From positions 62,001 through 126,000 of the forward strand of contig CP138355.1 in the NCBI GenBank assembly GCA_033584155.1: a stretch of DNA of 64,000 nt, read 5' to 3'. Position numbers and translations under genes: made by a program. Source of the DNA: Candidatus Electrothrix scaldis. Lineage in GTDB: Bacteria > Desulfobacterota > Desulfobulbia > Desulfobulbales > Desulfobulbaceae. Shown piece after piece: positions 16,259 through 25,424 of this stretch. The notes beneath the pieces are model-generated. The model made no database searches and was not told the DNA's origin. It saw nothing but the letters and a program-made list of their open reading frames with translations. How positions within the stretch are numbered: the stretch's first letter is position 1; each line of letters opens with the position of its first letter.

Positions 16259-18460
16259 CTAATCCCTGGCCTTTGCCAAGACATCACTAATAGATAAAGC
16301 ATAAGGGTGATGTTTCCGGAGAAAAAGCGGCATGGTATTTCTGGCATTTCTTGCCTCATCCATACTGCTGTACACTCCGTAACAAACAAAGAGCGTTGGA
16401 GGCTGCGTATCTCTCCGCAAAATATGGAGTTTTATGCTGTGTTCCTGATACTCATCCCGGGCTACAATCTCTTTAATATTCTCGGCTGCATCATCAGAGG
16501 AGAGGACCAGAAGCTGGACGGTGAATTTATTCCCGTAGTCTTTTTTGTTCCATCGGTTCCCCGCTGCGAGGTATCGGGCATAAAGCTGATCTGCCTGCGC
16601 TGAAGGAGAGGCAGGGGGCACTGACGTCAGTTCGATTTTAGGAACAGGAATAGTTTTCTCTTTCTCACTTGCTGGAGGCGGAGAAGAAGCTTGCGGAGAC
16701 GATACCGCAGGTGTTGTCACCCGGGCTGAAGCAACTGGAACCAATGTTTTTTGTTTTGGTGGAGCACTTGTTGCTTCCTTTTCTTTTTCCTTTTCATCAG
16801 GTTGGGCCACAGATGCAGCAGCGTTAGCAGGCTTATCAGGCTCGCCAATCTCTTCAGATTTTTCAGATTTTTCAGATTTTTCAGTTTGAGGCACAGCTGC
16901 ACTTTCCTCGGAAGCGGGTGGACGGATCTTTTTCATCCCCGGCGTCAACTCAATAATCGAGGTTGGCTTAATAACCGGGAGTTTCTTGGCTGTGGACAAG
17001 GTCTCACTTTCTTCCCCATGCTCGTTTTCAACCGAAGTTTCTTCCTGGGCAGCATGCTTAAGTTCTCCAGGTGCAAGCACCGGCACCTCCACTGGCGATT
17101 CTGTATACTCTGCAACAGGTTGTTCTGGCTCTTCCACCTTTTGCTCTGCCTGCACTTCAACAGGCGTATCCTGCTCAAGAGCAGGCACCTCAGAAGAAGC
17201 CTCCTGCTGCGCTTCTGCCTTTTGCTCTTCAGCCAGAGAAGATGACTCTGCTACTATTGCTTGCTCCACGCGCTCTTTGCCTTCCTCCTGCTGTTCCTGG
17301 ATATCATCCTCATCATCTTTTTTCTTAAAATCGGGTCGTTCCGGCACAGGTAGGGCAAGAAAAGAGGGTCCTCCCGTAGATTCTGCTGAATCTACGGCTT
17401 CTTCAGGAGCATCATCTCCCTCTTCCTCGACAAAGGGCAAGGGTTCTTCCCCTTGTGTACCAATGGAAATCTCGGTATTTTCAAGTTGGACGCCAATATT
17501 TCCCTGATTGGCCTGCTCCGGGGTATCTTTTTCCCCGGTAAAAAAAGAAGTGCTCCCCCAAAAAAGAAAGGCTATCAGACTGAGAACAAAAAGAAAAATA
17601 AGGATACCCTTATGTCCTTTTCTTTCTTCTTCCTCATCCTCTGCTAGAGGGAGAGGAGCGGCTTCATCAGGAGCAACAACGTGGACAGGCCGAACCGTCT
17701 GTTCTCCGGCAGCAGCAGCCTTTTCCAGTGAGGACTCCGCAATTCCATCTATGAGCCCAGGGAGGCCCTGACCGAGACGAAAAATCGCCTGCACAGCGCC
17801 TTTCGAAAAAACAGGATCGCTGGTTCCACGTGTGTCTCCTGCGGCCTTTAATCGATAGGCCAAATAGGTAGCAGTCTCCTCAACCGAAAAAGCGGCTAAA
17901 GAATAGGTAGAGCTTATCCTGACATACTCACAATATCCGCTGAGCTGCTCCAGCGAGGTGTTCACATCAGGCTGCCCAACCAGAAGGGCCTGCGTTCCAT
18001 AGGCCTCATGCAGCTCATCAAGCAGACGAAACAGGCGTTCCAGGGCGGCAAGAAACATTCTTTCCGCCTCATCAATCAGGAAAAGAACCCGCCTGCCCTG
18101 TTCTTTTTGATCCTGAACCAAGGCTTGCAGGACAGAAAGAATATCTTCCTCTCCATCCTTGACAGAAGGTACACCCAATTTTTGACAAACCTGGGTCAGC
18201 AGATCATCAAAGGAGCCCACAGGGTTTTCCAGGTAAACAACCTTGCAGGAACTGCCATCCAACCGGTGCCGAATCAAGCGGCAACTCATGGTCTTACCTG
18301 CACCATCAGGACCGGTAAGCAGCATGGCCATCTCGCCTTGCCGAAGGTCATCCCGTAAATTTTTAAGAATATTTTTTCGCCCGGCCTGAACAAAAAAGAC
18401 GTCAGGGCTTGGTTGGCGCGTAAAGGGAGGGTGTTCGAGACCAAAGTGTTGGAGATACAT
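16259..18460 (-). CDS. Membrane AAA ATPase (ExeA/GspA-like) with SPOR domain
   Basis: 733 residues. It opens with the ExeA-type MYLQHFGLEHPPFTRQPSPDVFF. Walker A is GPDGAGKT (50-57) and Walker B is VLFLIDEAE with D130/E131. One transmembrane segment (ILIFLFVLSLIAFLFWG) near residue 290 is followed by a long low-complexity, Glu/Pro/Ser-rich region of about 300 residues and a C-terminal SPOR domain (FTVQLLVLSSDDAAENIKEIV ... VCYGVYSSMDEARNA). SPOR domains bind denuded septal peptidoglycan. The layout resembles DamX, so a cell-division or envelope role is likely, with the ATPase cytoplasmic and SPOR periplasmic. Confidence 0.85.
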   Translation of the reverse strand: MYLQHFGLEHPPFTRQPSPDVFFVQAGRKNILKNLRDDLRQGEMAMLLTGPDGAGKTMSCRLIRHRLDGSSCKVVYLENPVGSFDDLLTQVCQKLGVPSVKDGEEDILSVLQALVQDQKEQGRRVLFLIDEAERMFLAALERLFRLLDELHEAYGTQALLVGQPDVNTSLEQLSGYCEYVRISSTYSLAAFSVEETATYLAYRLKAAGDTRGTSDPVFSKGAVQAIFRLGQGLPGLIDGIAESSLEKAAAAGEQTVRPVHVVAPDEAAPLPLAEDEEEERKGHKGILIFLFVLSLIAFLFWGSTSFFTGEKDTPEQANQGNIGVQLENTEISIGTQGEEPLPFVEEEGDDAPEEAVDSAESTGGPSFLALPVPERPDFKKKDDEDDIQEQQEEGKERVEQAIVAESSSLAEEQKAEAQQEASSEVPALEQDTPVEVQAEQKVEEPEQPVAEYTESPVEVPVLAPGELKHAAQEETSVENEHGEESETLSTAKKLPVIKPTSIIELTPGMKKIRPPASEESAAVPQTEKSEKSEKSEEIGEPDKPANAAASVAQPDEKEKEKEATSAPPKQKTLVPVASARVTTPAVSSPQASSPPPASEKEKTIPVPKIELTSVPPASPSAQADQLYARYLAAGNRWNKKDYGNKFTVQLLVLSSDDAAENIKEIVARDEYQEHSIKLHILRRDTQPPTLFVCYGVYSSMDEARNARNTMPLFLRKHHPYALSISDVLAKARD

Positions 18461-18869
18461 TTCTCTACGTTATAAAAAAAATTATGCCAGGACAGTTCCC
18501 GTGCTGAGGTGACTGCTGTCGTAACTGATCAGTACCCTTGAACTGTTCGATTGACACCGGTGTAGTTTCAGCGTAATCTATGATTCAGTACTCTGCTTAG
18601 AGTGGTGTCCACACCTGATAGCGGTGCAAATCCCATTATTCGCCAAGCGATTCTTTCTGTAAACAGATTTTCACAAATATCTGCTTTTTGGAAAAACAGC
18701 AGGATGACAAACAGAACAGGGACTATGCCCGGTCTTTTGCTCTGTGCTGCCGGAACGTCCTGTACAGCTCATCCAACAACACAGCAAAAAGGAGAAGAAA
18801 TACTTTTACAGTATCAGCCCCCCGGTTTCAAGTTCCTTTTCAATTAACCGTTCTCACCAGGAGATACCC
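18461..18869. other. Intergenic region, no gene recognised
   Basis: About 400 bases between the divergent AAA-SPOR and DUF4139 genes. An upstream in-frame extension of the latter exists but lacks a ribosome binding site. A weak CAGAT/ATCTG hairpin before a T run lies around 18663-18688. No RNA gene or clear promoter was recognised. Confidence 0.5.
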
Positions 18870-20309
18870 ATGACCAATGCACTATGCCTGTGTTTGCTTG
18901 CTCTCTTTCCCTTTTCCCTCGCTTTTGCCATGCCTGAAAATAACGCCGAAGAAATTATTTCCTCCCTTGATGACCAGACCTCTGTTGCCGTAACCATCTA
19001 TAATCAGGACCTTGCCCTGATCCGAGATTCGCGAAAATTAACTCTGCAACCTGGTCAACAGACCTTGGCCTTTCGCGAGGTCAGCGCCAAGATTCGTCCT
19101 CAGACAGCACTGCTGGCAGCGCCAGGGCTCCAGGTGCTGGAGCAAAATTTTGAGTATGACCTGCTCTCCCCGCAATCGCTGCTGGAAAAATATGTGGGCC
19201 AACAAGTGACACTCGTCACAACCCATCCCACCACCGGTGAAGAAAGCCAGCAGGAGGCCACAGTCCTCAGTAACGGTAGCGGCACTGTCCTTCGGGTTGG
19301 CGATCATATAGAATCCGGCGTTCCGGGCCGCCTGATCTTTCCCTCTGTCCCGGAGAACCTGCGGGACCGCCCTACCCTGACCATGTTGGTGGACAATAAA
19401 ACCACAGAAGCACAGCCGGTGGTTCTCAGCTACCTGACCAGCGGCCTCTCCTGGCAGGCCGATTACGTTGCCGAACTGGGGGAAGACGACACCACCCTTG
19501 ACCTCAACGGTTGGGTGACCCTGAAAAACGAAAGTGGGGCCACCTATGAAAATGCTCAACTCAAACTGGTGGCCGGTGATGTCAACAGGGTTCGGGAACG
19601 AGTGCAGCCCCTTGCTATGATGAGGAGTGCTCGAACTGTTGAGGCAGACAGCATCGGCGGTAATATGGCGGAGGAGTCCATGTTTGAGTATCATCTCTAC
19701 ACCCTGGGCCGCCCCACGACCATCAAGGAGAAACAGTCGAAGCAGGTAGCCCTGATGCAGGCCAACAACGTGCAGGTGAAAAAAGAGTTCATCCTGGATG
19801 GCCAGAATTATTACTACAGCAGCCAGGCCGGAGACCTGGGCAAGAAGCTCAAGGTCGGAGTCTTTGTTGAGATGAAGAACAGCAAGGAGGCAGGCATCGG
19901 CCAGCCGTTACCTGCCGGTATTATGCGGGTCTATAAAAAAGACAGCTCCGGCAGCCTCCAGTTTGTTGGTGAGGATAGAATTGACCACACCCCGGAGAAC
20001 GAGACGATCCGCCTGAAATTGGGTGATGCCTTTGATGTCACCGCAGACAAGAAACAGACAGACTTTAAAAAGCTGGCCGGATTCAGCCGCTTCAACTATG
20101 TCTATGAAACAGCCTTTGAAATTGTCCTGAAGAATGCCAAGGAAGAGGCTGTGACCGTGCGGGTGCAGGAGCCTGTACCCGGCGATTGGGAGATTATTGA
20201 GGAGTCAGCCCCGCACGACAAGGAGAGTGCCAGCGCTGCGGTTTGGCATATCACAGTGGAACCAAAATCCAATACCACGCTGACTTGGCGAGTAAAGGTG
20301 AAATATTAG
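18870..20309 (+). CDS. DUF4139-domain exported protein
   Basis: 479 residues from the ATG at 18870, preceded by CCAGGAGATA. The signal peptide is MTNALCLCLLALFPFSLAFA. The mature protein matches the DUF4139 (mucoidy inhibitor A-like) pattern: SVAVTIYNQDLALIRDSRKLTL, GQQTLAFREVSAKIRPQTALL, then YLTSGLSWQADYVAEL, LNGWVTLKNESGATYENAQLKLVAGDVNR and a C-terminal beta-rich part ending NTTLTWRVKVKY. Periplasmic or outer-surface location is expected. The biochemical role of the family is unknown. Confidence 0.85.
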   Translation: MTNALCLCLLALFPFSLAFAMPENNAEEIISSLDDQTSVAVTIYNQDLALIRDSRKLTLQPGQQTLAFREVSAKIRPQTALLAAPGLQVLEQNFEYDLLSPQSLLEKYVGQQVTLVTTHPTTGEESQQEATVLSNGSGTVLRVGDHIESGVPGRLIFPSVPENLRDRPTLTMLVDNKTTEAQPVVLSYLTSGLSWQADYVAELGEDDTTLDLNGWVTLKNESGATYENAQLKLVAGDVNRVRERVQPLAMMRSARTVEADSIGGNMAEESMFEYHLYTLGRPTTIKEKQSKQVALMQANNVQVKKEFILDGQNYYYSSQAGDLGKKLKVGVFVEMKNSKEAGIGQPLPAGIMRVYKKDSSGSLQFVGEDRIDHTPENETIRLKLGDAFDVTADKKQTDFKKLAGFSRFNYVYETAFEIVLKNAKEEAVTVRVQEPVPGDWEIIEESAPHDKESASAAVWHITVEPKSNTTLTWRVKVKY

Positions 20310-20315
20310 TTGTTC

Positions 20316-20990
20316 ATGAATACAGTTATTGTCATTCCGGTCTATAACGAGGCCAAGGTAGTGGGCCAGGTCATTGAAGATGTCCGGGCCCACGGTTTTC
20401 CCCATATCATCGTCGTGGATGACGGCAGTGCGGACGAGAGCTGGCATGTGGCCTCGGCCCACGATGCGCTGGCCATCCGCCTCAAGGTAAATCGCGGTAA
20501 GGGGGCTGCGGTCAAAACCGGTATCATGGCGGCCAACCTGCTCAATGCAGATGTGGTGGTGACCATGGACGGGGATGGCCAGCACGATCCGGCAGATATC
20601 AAGCCATTGATCACCCCGATCCTTGAAGGAAAAGGTGATGTAGTGCTCGGCTCCCGCCTCCTCCATCGGGAAGAGATGCCCAAGATCAAGGTCATTGCCA
20701 ACAGCATCGGTAACTTCTTCACCTGGCTCTTCTACGGCCTACTGGTCTCGGACAGCCAATCCGGCTTTCGCGCCTATTCCCGCTATGCGGCTCTGATTAT
20801 TGATACCAAGGCGGATAAGTATGAGTACGACAGCAAGGTGATCCGAGAGATAAAAAATAATCGCCTCCGCTTCACCGAGGTTCCGGTGCATACCCGCTAT
20901 ACGGAGTATTCCAAGGGGAAGAAAACCAAGCAGGGCTTTCTCAATGGCCTTATCACCCTGTACAGAATGGTCTGGAAGATGATTGCGTGA
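20316..20990 (+). CDS. Family 2 glycosyltransferase (dolichyl-phosphate mannosyltransferase-like)
   Basis: 224 residues from the ATG at 20316 (a TTG lies at 20310). It has the GT-A fold pattern VIVIPVYNEAKVVGQVIEDV, VVDDGSADES, GKGAAVKTGI, VVTMDGDGQHDP (DxD-type metal site) and LGSRLL. No membrane anchor domain is visible, so a partner may supply it. The likely activity is transfer of a sugar from a nucleotide sugar to a lipid carrier. It starts six bases after the DUF4139 stop. Confidence 0.85.
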   Translation: MNTVIVIPVYNEAKVVGQVIEDVRAHGFPHIIVVDDGSADESWHVASAHDALAIRLKVNRGKGAAVKTGIMAANLLNADVVVTMDGDGQHDPADIKPLITPILEGKGDVVLGSRLLHREEMPKIKVIANSIGNFFTWLFYGLLVSDSQSGFRAYSRYAALIIDTKADKYEYDSKVIREIKNNRLRFTEVPVHTRYTEYSKGKKTKQGFLNGLITLYRMVWKMIA

Positions 20991-21024
20991 GGGGAGCGCT
21001 CCTCAACAAATTCTCGGAGTTGAT

Positions 21025-21426
21025 ATGAAACACACATTGCAGGTCGGCGACAAAGCGACCTTGCGCAAAGCATTCACAGCGAGTGAGGTTGAGCTCTTTG
21101 CACAAATCTCAGGCGATGATAATCCCTTGCACATGAATCAGGAATTCGCCGAGAAGACACCCTTTGGTCAGCCCATTGTTCATGGCCTGCTGGTTGCGAG
21201 TTTATTTTCCGGCTTGCTTGGTGGGAAATTCCCTGGTCATGGGACCATTTACCTTGGGCAAAATATATCGTTCAAAGCCCCTGTCTTTCTGAACGAAGTA
21301 GTTGAGGCTTCGGTGGAGATCATTAAAATCAGGGAGGACAAGCCGGTTATTACCCTGAAGACTTTATGCGTGAAAGATGACGGGACTATAGCGATTGAGG
21401 GGGAGGCGGTGGTGAAAGTATCATAG
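21025..21426 (+). CDS. MaoC-like (R)-specific enoyl-CoA hydratase
   Basis: 133 residues. The ATG at 21025 has CGGAG upstream. The hot-dog fold hydratase signature FAQISGDDNPLHMNQEFAEKTPFGQPIVHG contains the catalytic Asp and His. Members (PhaJ-type) hydrate trans-2-enoyl-CoA to (R)-3-hydroxyacyl-CoA, feeding polyhydroxyalkanoate or lipid pathways. The substrate cannot be told here. A short gap after the glycosyltransferase gene suggests co-transcription. Confidence 0.85.
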   Translation: MKHTLQVGDKATLRKAFTASEVELFAQISGDDNPLHMNQEFAEKTPFGQPIVHGLLVASLFSGLLGGKFPGHGTIYLGQNISFKAPVFLNEVVEASVEIIKIREDKPVITLKTLCVKDDGTIAIEGEAVVKVS

Positions 21427-21502
21427 CCCCCATAGCCAGCCCAGTTCTCCCCAAAGATACAAAAAGAACTTTCCTCCAAATATCAATATTAAAAAATATT
21501 CT

Positions 21503-22255
21503 ATGAATAAAGCCAAAGAAAAGGCTATTGAAGACCGAAAGGATATTTCACGCTTTGTCGTCCACTTAACCCGTGACGACAGGAAGGACTTTGATGATGG
21601 AAGAACAGCTTTAGAAAACTTTGAAGGAATAATTGAAAATAGAAAGGTTTTAGCACTTAAACCTCACTGTATTCATGCAAACAAAATACCAGATAAACTT
21701 CGGGCAAGCTACTCAGTATGTTGCCTATCTGAAATTCCTTTAACAGAACTTCACTTGTTAACAAAATACATACCAGGAAGAAAAATTAGACTTAGCGATT
21801 ATGGCATTGTTTTTTCAAGAGAATTCATCATCTCAAAAGGTGCTCAACCTGCTATATATATTAATTCTTATGGGGAAAATAATTTATTAAGGGAAGCAGC
21901 AGATACAATATATAACATTGCTGAAAAGGGTAATTTTAGACAGGGTAAACTCCGAAGGATTCTTCCTTATTTGAATGCCATGCATGAACGATATGATTTT
22001 ACATGGGAAAGAGAGTGGAGAATTAAAGGCGATTTGGTATTTACCCCTAAAGATATTGTCTGCGTGATTCTTCCTGAACAAGAAAATAAATGGAGAAAAA
22101 AATTCACATTACGAGGTATACCTATAATATCTCCAGGATGGTCATATGAAAAAATTATTGCAGAATTCTCCAATCAAGCCAGAAGTGCCCGCCGTTACTG
22201 GGTCTCCAAAAAGATAAGACCTCGGAGAAAGAAAGGAAATGAAATAAAAAAATAA
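21503..22255 (+). CDS. Uncharacterised protein resembling AbiGi-type abortive infection proteins
   Basis: 250 residues, clearly more AT-rich than its neighbours. The pattern FVVHLTRDD near the N-terminus, VCCLSEIPLTELHLL, YGIVFSREFIISKGAQPAIYI, then TWEREWRIKGDLVFTPKDIVCVILPE, is that of a broad family of ADP-ribosyltransferase-fold-like proteins that includes AbiGi and related putative phage-resistance proteins. I recognise the pattern but not a specific member. It has no obvious partner gene and looks like a solitary acquired gene between housekeeping-type genes. Confidence 0.5.
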   Translation: MNKAKEKAIEDRKDISRFVVHLTRDDRKDFDDGRTALENFEGIIENRKVLALKPHCIHANKIPDKLRASYSVCCLSEIPLTELHLLTKYIPGRKIRLSDYGIVFSREFIISKGAQPAIYINSYGENNLLREAADTIYNIAEKGNFRQGKLRRILPYLNAMHERYDFTWEREWRIKGDLVFTPKDIVCVILPEQENKWRKKFTLRGIPIISPGWSYEKIIAEFSNQARSARRYWVSKKIRPRRKKGNEIKK

Positions 22256-22320
22256 AAATATTTCATGTGCAATTTATTGTCCCTCATTTTCACCTCTGTT
22301 TTCTTTAAATCCTCTTAACC

Positions 22321-23469
22321 ATGACCACCACAAACCTCCTCTTCACTGAAACCACCATCAACGGTCTCTCCCTCAAAAACAGATTCATCAGATCTGCCAC
22401 CTGGGAAGGACTCGCCACGCCGGAGGGCGGGGTCACTCCACAGCTTATCGACAGGATGGTCGCGCTTGCACAAGGTGGCGTCGGCCTGATCATAAGTAGC
22501 CATAGCTATGTCTCCAAAGAAGGCCAGGGAACGCCTTGGCAACTGGGAATTCACGAAGACTACCTTGTCAACGGCCTCGAAGAACTTACCACGGCTGTCC
22601 ATGACAACGGTGGCAAGATCCTCCTGCAACTCGCCCATGCTGGTCAGTACGCGGCAACGGAGCTCACCGGGCTACCAGCCTTAGCGGTCTCCCCCCTTCC
22701 CGCTTCAACGGACATCCAGTACAAGGTAATCACCCAGGAAGATATCGAAGCCCTTATCATTGCCTATGTCCAGGCAGCCAAACGGGCAAAGGACACAGGC
22801 TTTGACGGGGTGCAGCTCCACGCTGCCCACGGCTACCTGCTCAGCCAAGTCCTCTCCCCTGCCTTTAACCAGCGTAGCGATGCATACGGCGGTGACATCG
22901 CGAACCGGGCCCGCATACATCGCGAAATCTTACAGGCAATCCGGGCTAGCGTTGGCAAAGACTACCCCATCTTCATCAAGATGAACTGTGCTGATTTCAT
23001 CGAAAACGGCCTGGAAGCAGAGGACTCCCTGCAAGCGGCAAAGATCTTCACAGAGGCTGGGGCAGATGCTATAGAAATCAGTGGCGGCATTATCCGCACC
23101 GGAAAACTCTCGCCCAGCAGACCCGGCATAACCACTCAGGAGAAAGAAGCCTATTTCAGAGAATATGCGCAACGCCTGAAGACAGAGCTCTCAATTCCCC
23201 TTATCCTGGTTGGCGGCATCAAATCCTTTGAGGTTGCTTCAGAAATTGTCTCGCAAGGGACTGCCGATTATATCTCCATGAGCAGGGCCTTAATCAGGGA
23301 ACCGGCTCTGATCCTCCGCTGGCAGAACGGTGACCTCCGGCCTGCGCAATGCCGATCAGACAACCTCTGTTTCACTCCCGGCTTTGAGGGCAAAGGCGTC
23401 TACTGTATTACCAAGGAACTGGAGGAGAAGAAACTCTCTGTATCCCAGCTCAAAAGCGAGTACAGTTAG
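22321..23469 (+). CDS. NADH:flavin oxidoreductase, Old Yellow Enzyme family
   Basis: 382 residues with the OYE barrel. NGLSLKNRFIRSATWEG starts it, then LQLAHAGQ, FDGVQLHAAHGYLLSQVLSPAFNQRSDAYGG with the conserved His pair for substrate carbonyl binding, IKMNCADF, and a C-terminal FMN phosphate site (ILVGGIKSFE..SEIV..G.ADYISMSRALI). It reduces activated C=C bonds with NAD(P)H. The length is that of single-domain OYEs; no 4Fe-4S/FAD extension is present. It precedes the KAS III cluster by about 100 bases and may belong to the same pathway. Confidence 0.88.
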   Translation: MTTTNLLFTETTINGLSLKNRFIRSATWEGLATPEGGVTPQLIDRMVALAQGGVGLIISSHSYVSKEGQGTPWQLGIHEDYLVNGLEELTTAVHDNGGKILLQLAHAGQYAATELTGLPALAVSPLPASTDIQYKVITQEDIEALIIAYVQAAKRAKDTGFDGVQLHAAHGYLLSQVLSPAFNQRSDAYGGDIANRARIHREILQAIRASVGKDYPIFIKMNCADFIENGLEAEDSLQAAKIFTEAGADAIEISGGIIRTGKLSPSRPGITTQEKEAYFREYAQRLKTELSIPLILVGGIKSFEVASEIVSQGTADYISMSRALIREPALILRWQNGDLRPAQCRSDNLCFTPGFEGKGVYCITKELEEKKLSVSQLKSEYS

Positions 23470-23577
23470 AGAGCTACGGTTTACTGTGAGAGAGGAATGA
23501 ATACGATGCAACTCCTCTTTCAATTCCTCTTTTAAGACCCGAAACAGGGACAACACAGGGGCACAGAGGTTTGACCA

Positions 23578-24579
23578 TTGATAAAGAGATTTGAAGTGCT
23601 TGGCACCGGTGCCTCCTTACCTGCTTTACGCGTTTCTTCCCGCCAACTGGACCAGGAGAAAGGTCTTGCCCCAGGTACTATCGAGGAGAGAACCGGTGTC
23701 TCCTCCCGTTATTACGCGGTCGATGAATCAGCCTCTGACTTGGCCTTTGCAGCAATCCAGCAGGCCCTGGATAAGGCCTCACTCTCCCTCAAGGATATCG
23801 ACTGCCTGATTGCAGCCTCCGGCACTATGGAACAGGCAATCCCCTGCAACGCCGCTAAGATTCTTGCTCGCCTTCAGCAAAATATGCCTCTCAACCCCTC
23901 CATTGTTGGTTTTGACATCAACATGACCTGTCTCAGTGCCTTGATGGCAATGGACGTGGCTGCCTCCTTACTCGCTGCGGGTCAATATAAACGCATCCTT
24001 ATCGTTTCCAGCGAGATCGCATCCGTGGGATTGGATTGGCAGCATATTGAAATAGGCGGGCTATTCGGTGATGGGGCAGCAGCACTGGTTGTTGCTCAAT
24101 CGCCTGAGGAAACATGCGGTATTCACAAGGCACTCTTCAGGACATACTCAGAAGGGGTGGACCTATGCCAAATACAGGGCGGTGGCAGCCTGCATCACCC
24201 CTCCAAAATCAAGGGAGATTACAGCCCATACGGCATGTTTCAGATGCAGGGGAAAGAACTCTACCGCCTCACCAGAAAGGTGATTAAAGCGTTCTGCAAG
24301 GAGCTGCTGCACAACAAGACCGCATCAACGGAAGCCATTGATTGGGTTATCCTCCATCAGGCAAGCGGCTTGGCCTTGCAACATTTCCAGAAACTCCTCC
24401 AGTTCGATCCCAACAAGACCATTCAGTTACTGCAAGATCACGGCAATCAAGTTGCTGTGTCGCTCCCTTTTGGTCTGCACACCCTCCTGACCACCAAACC
24501 AGTCAGGCAGGGGGATCGGGTCTTACTGCTGGGAACCTCAGCCGGGTTAAGTATTGGGGGGCTGGTCTTGCAATTATGA
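23578..24579 (+). CDS. 3-oxoacyl-ACP synthase III-like condensing enzyme
   Basis: 333 residues starting at TTG, with AGAGGT at good distance. The catalytic triad is in place: Cys118 in INMTCLSA, His260 in VILHQASG and Asn290 in DHGNQVAVS. It resembles FabH and OleA. The fatty-acid genes that flank a housekeeping fabH are absent, and the next genes are a hydrolase, an epimerase and glycosyltransferases, so a dedicated condensing enzyme for a specialised lipid is more likely. The stop overlaps the start of the next gene (ATGA). Confidence 0.88.
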   Translation: MIKRFEVLGTGASLPALRVSSRQLDQEKGLAPGTIEERTGVSSRYYAVDESASDLAFAAIQQALDKASLSLKDIDCLIAASGTMEQAIPCNAAKILARLQQNMPLNPSIVGFDINMTCLSALMAMDVAASLLAAGQYKRILIVSSEIASVGLDWQHIEIGGLFGDGAAALVVAQSPEETCGIHKALFRTYSEGVDLCQIQGGGSLHHPSKIKGDYSPYGMFQMQGKELYRLTRKVIKAFCKELLHNKTASTEAIDWVILHQASGLALQHFQKLLQFDPNKTIQLLQDHGNQVAVSLPFGLHTLLTTKPVRQGDRVLLLGTSAGLSIGGLVLQL

Positions 24580-25424
24580 GACTGGAACTCCTCAAAGTGG
24601 GCCATTGCTCTCATCCTGAGGCCGTGGTTGTTCGTGGCGGAACTTGGCGTGCCCGCTCCTTCCCTGCAATCGTCGGGATCCTGCACCATCCGCAACTGGG
24701 CTACATCCTTTTTGATACAGGGTATGCACGGCGTTTTCATGAGGCAACCCATGCCTTTCCCGAGCGCCTCTATCGCTGGCTGACCCCCATGCATCTCCCG
24801 CAGACAGAGGAACTCCCGTACCTGCTGGCCCAGCGAGGTATTGCCACAGAAGATATTCAATATATCTTCATATCGCATTTCCATGCAGATCATATTGCAG
24901 GCCTCCTTGATTTCCCCAAGGCCCGGTTCATTTGCTCAGAGTCGGCCCTGTATGCAGCGACTTGCCAGAAGCGGGTTCAGGGCTTAATCAAAGGAAATTT
25001 ACCCGCTCTTCTCCCGGCAGATATGGTACAACGAATAACCTTTATCGAGGAATGCCCGACAACAGCCTCCGGGTTAGCGCAGCATGCCTTTGCCAAGGGC
25101 TATGATATCTTTGCTGATGGTTCTTGTCTTGCCATTGCCTTACCGGGCCATGCACAGGGACAGTTTGGCCTCCTCTGCTCCCAGGAGGATTCACGTTCTT
25201 TCCCGCAGTGTTTCTTCGTAGCTGATGCTTGCTGGACCAGGGCATCGTTCAAAGATGGCAGCAAACCCCTTGCCGTGACCAATATCATCATGAGCAGCAC
25301 GGCGCAGTATCACAGGACCATAGAGGCCCTGGCCCAACTGCATGCCATGCAGCCCGACCTCTTCATCATTCCATCGCATTGCCAGGACACCTACAACGAG
25401 TTTTCCCATGCCCAAAAAATATAA
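24576..25424 (+). CDS. Metallo-beta-lactamase-fold hydrolase
   Basis: 282 residues. The ATG at 24576 overlaps the previous stop. The metal-binding motif is HFHADH (residues 101-106), with further ligands in LPGHAQGQFGLL and FFVADACW. It may act as the thioesterase or lactonase of the cluster, releasing the product of the condensing enzyme; this is inferred from position. It overlaps the next gene by 17 bases. Confidence 0.85.
   Translation: MRLELLKVGHCSHPEAVVVRGGTWRARSFPAIVGILHHPQLGYILFDTGYARRFHEATHAFPERLYRWLTPMHLPQTEELPYLLAQRGIATEDIQYIFISHFHADHIAGLLDFPKARFICSESALYAATCQKRVQGLIKGNLPALLPADMVQRITFIEECPTTASGLAQHAFAKGYDIFADGSCLAIALPGHAQGQFGLLCSQEDSRSFPQCFFVADACWTRASFKDGSKPLAVTNIIMSSTAQYHRTIEALAQLHAMQPDLFIIPSHCQDTYNEFSHAQKI

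Noticed and set aside
16751-17507. Long plus-strand frames opposite the AAA-SPOR linker
   Set aside because: Low-complexity Glu/Pro/Ser coding on the minus strand keeps antisense frames open; the products are Ser/Cys/Phe-rich and unlike proteins.
18663-18690. Terminator-like CAGAT/ATCTG hairpin with T run
   Set aside because: A stem of only five bases with mismatched flanks; not supported as terminator.
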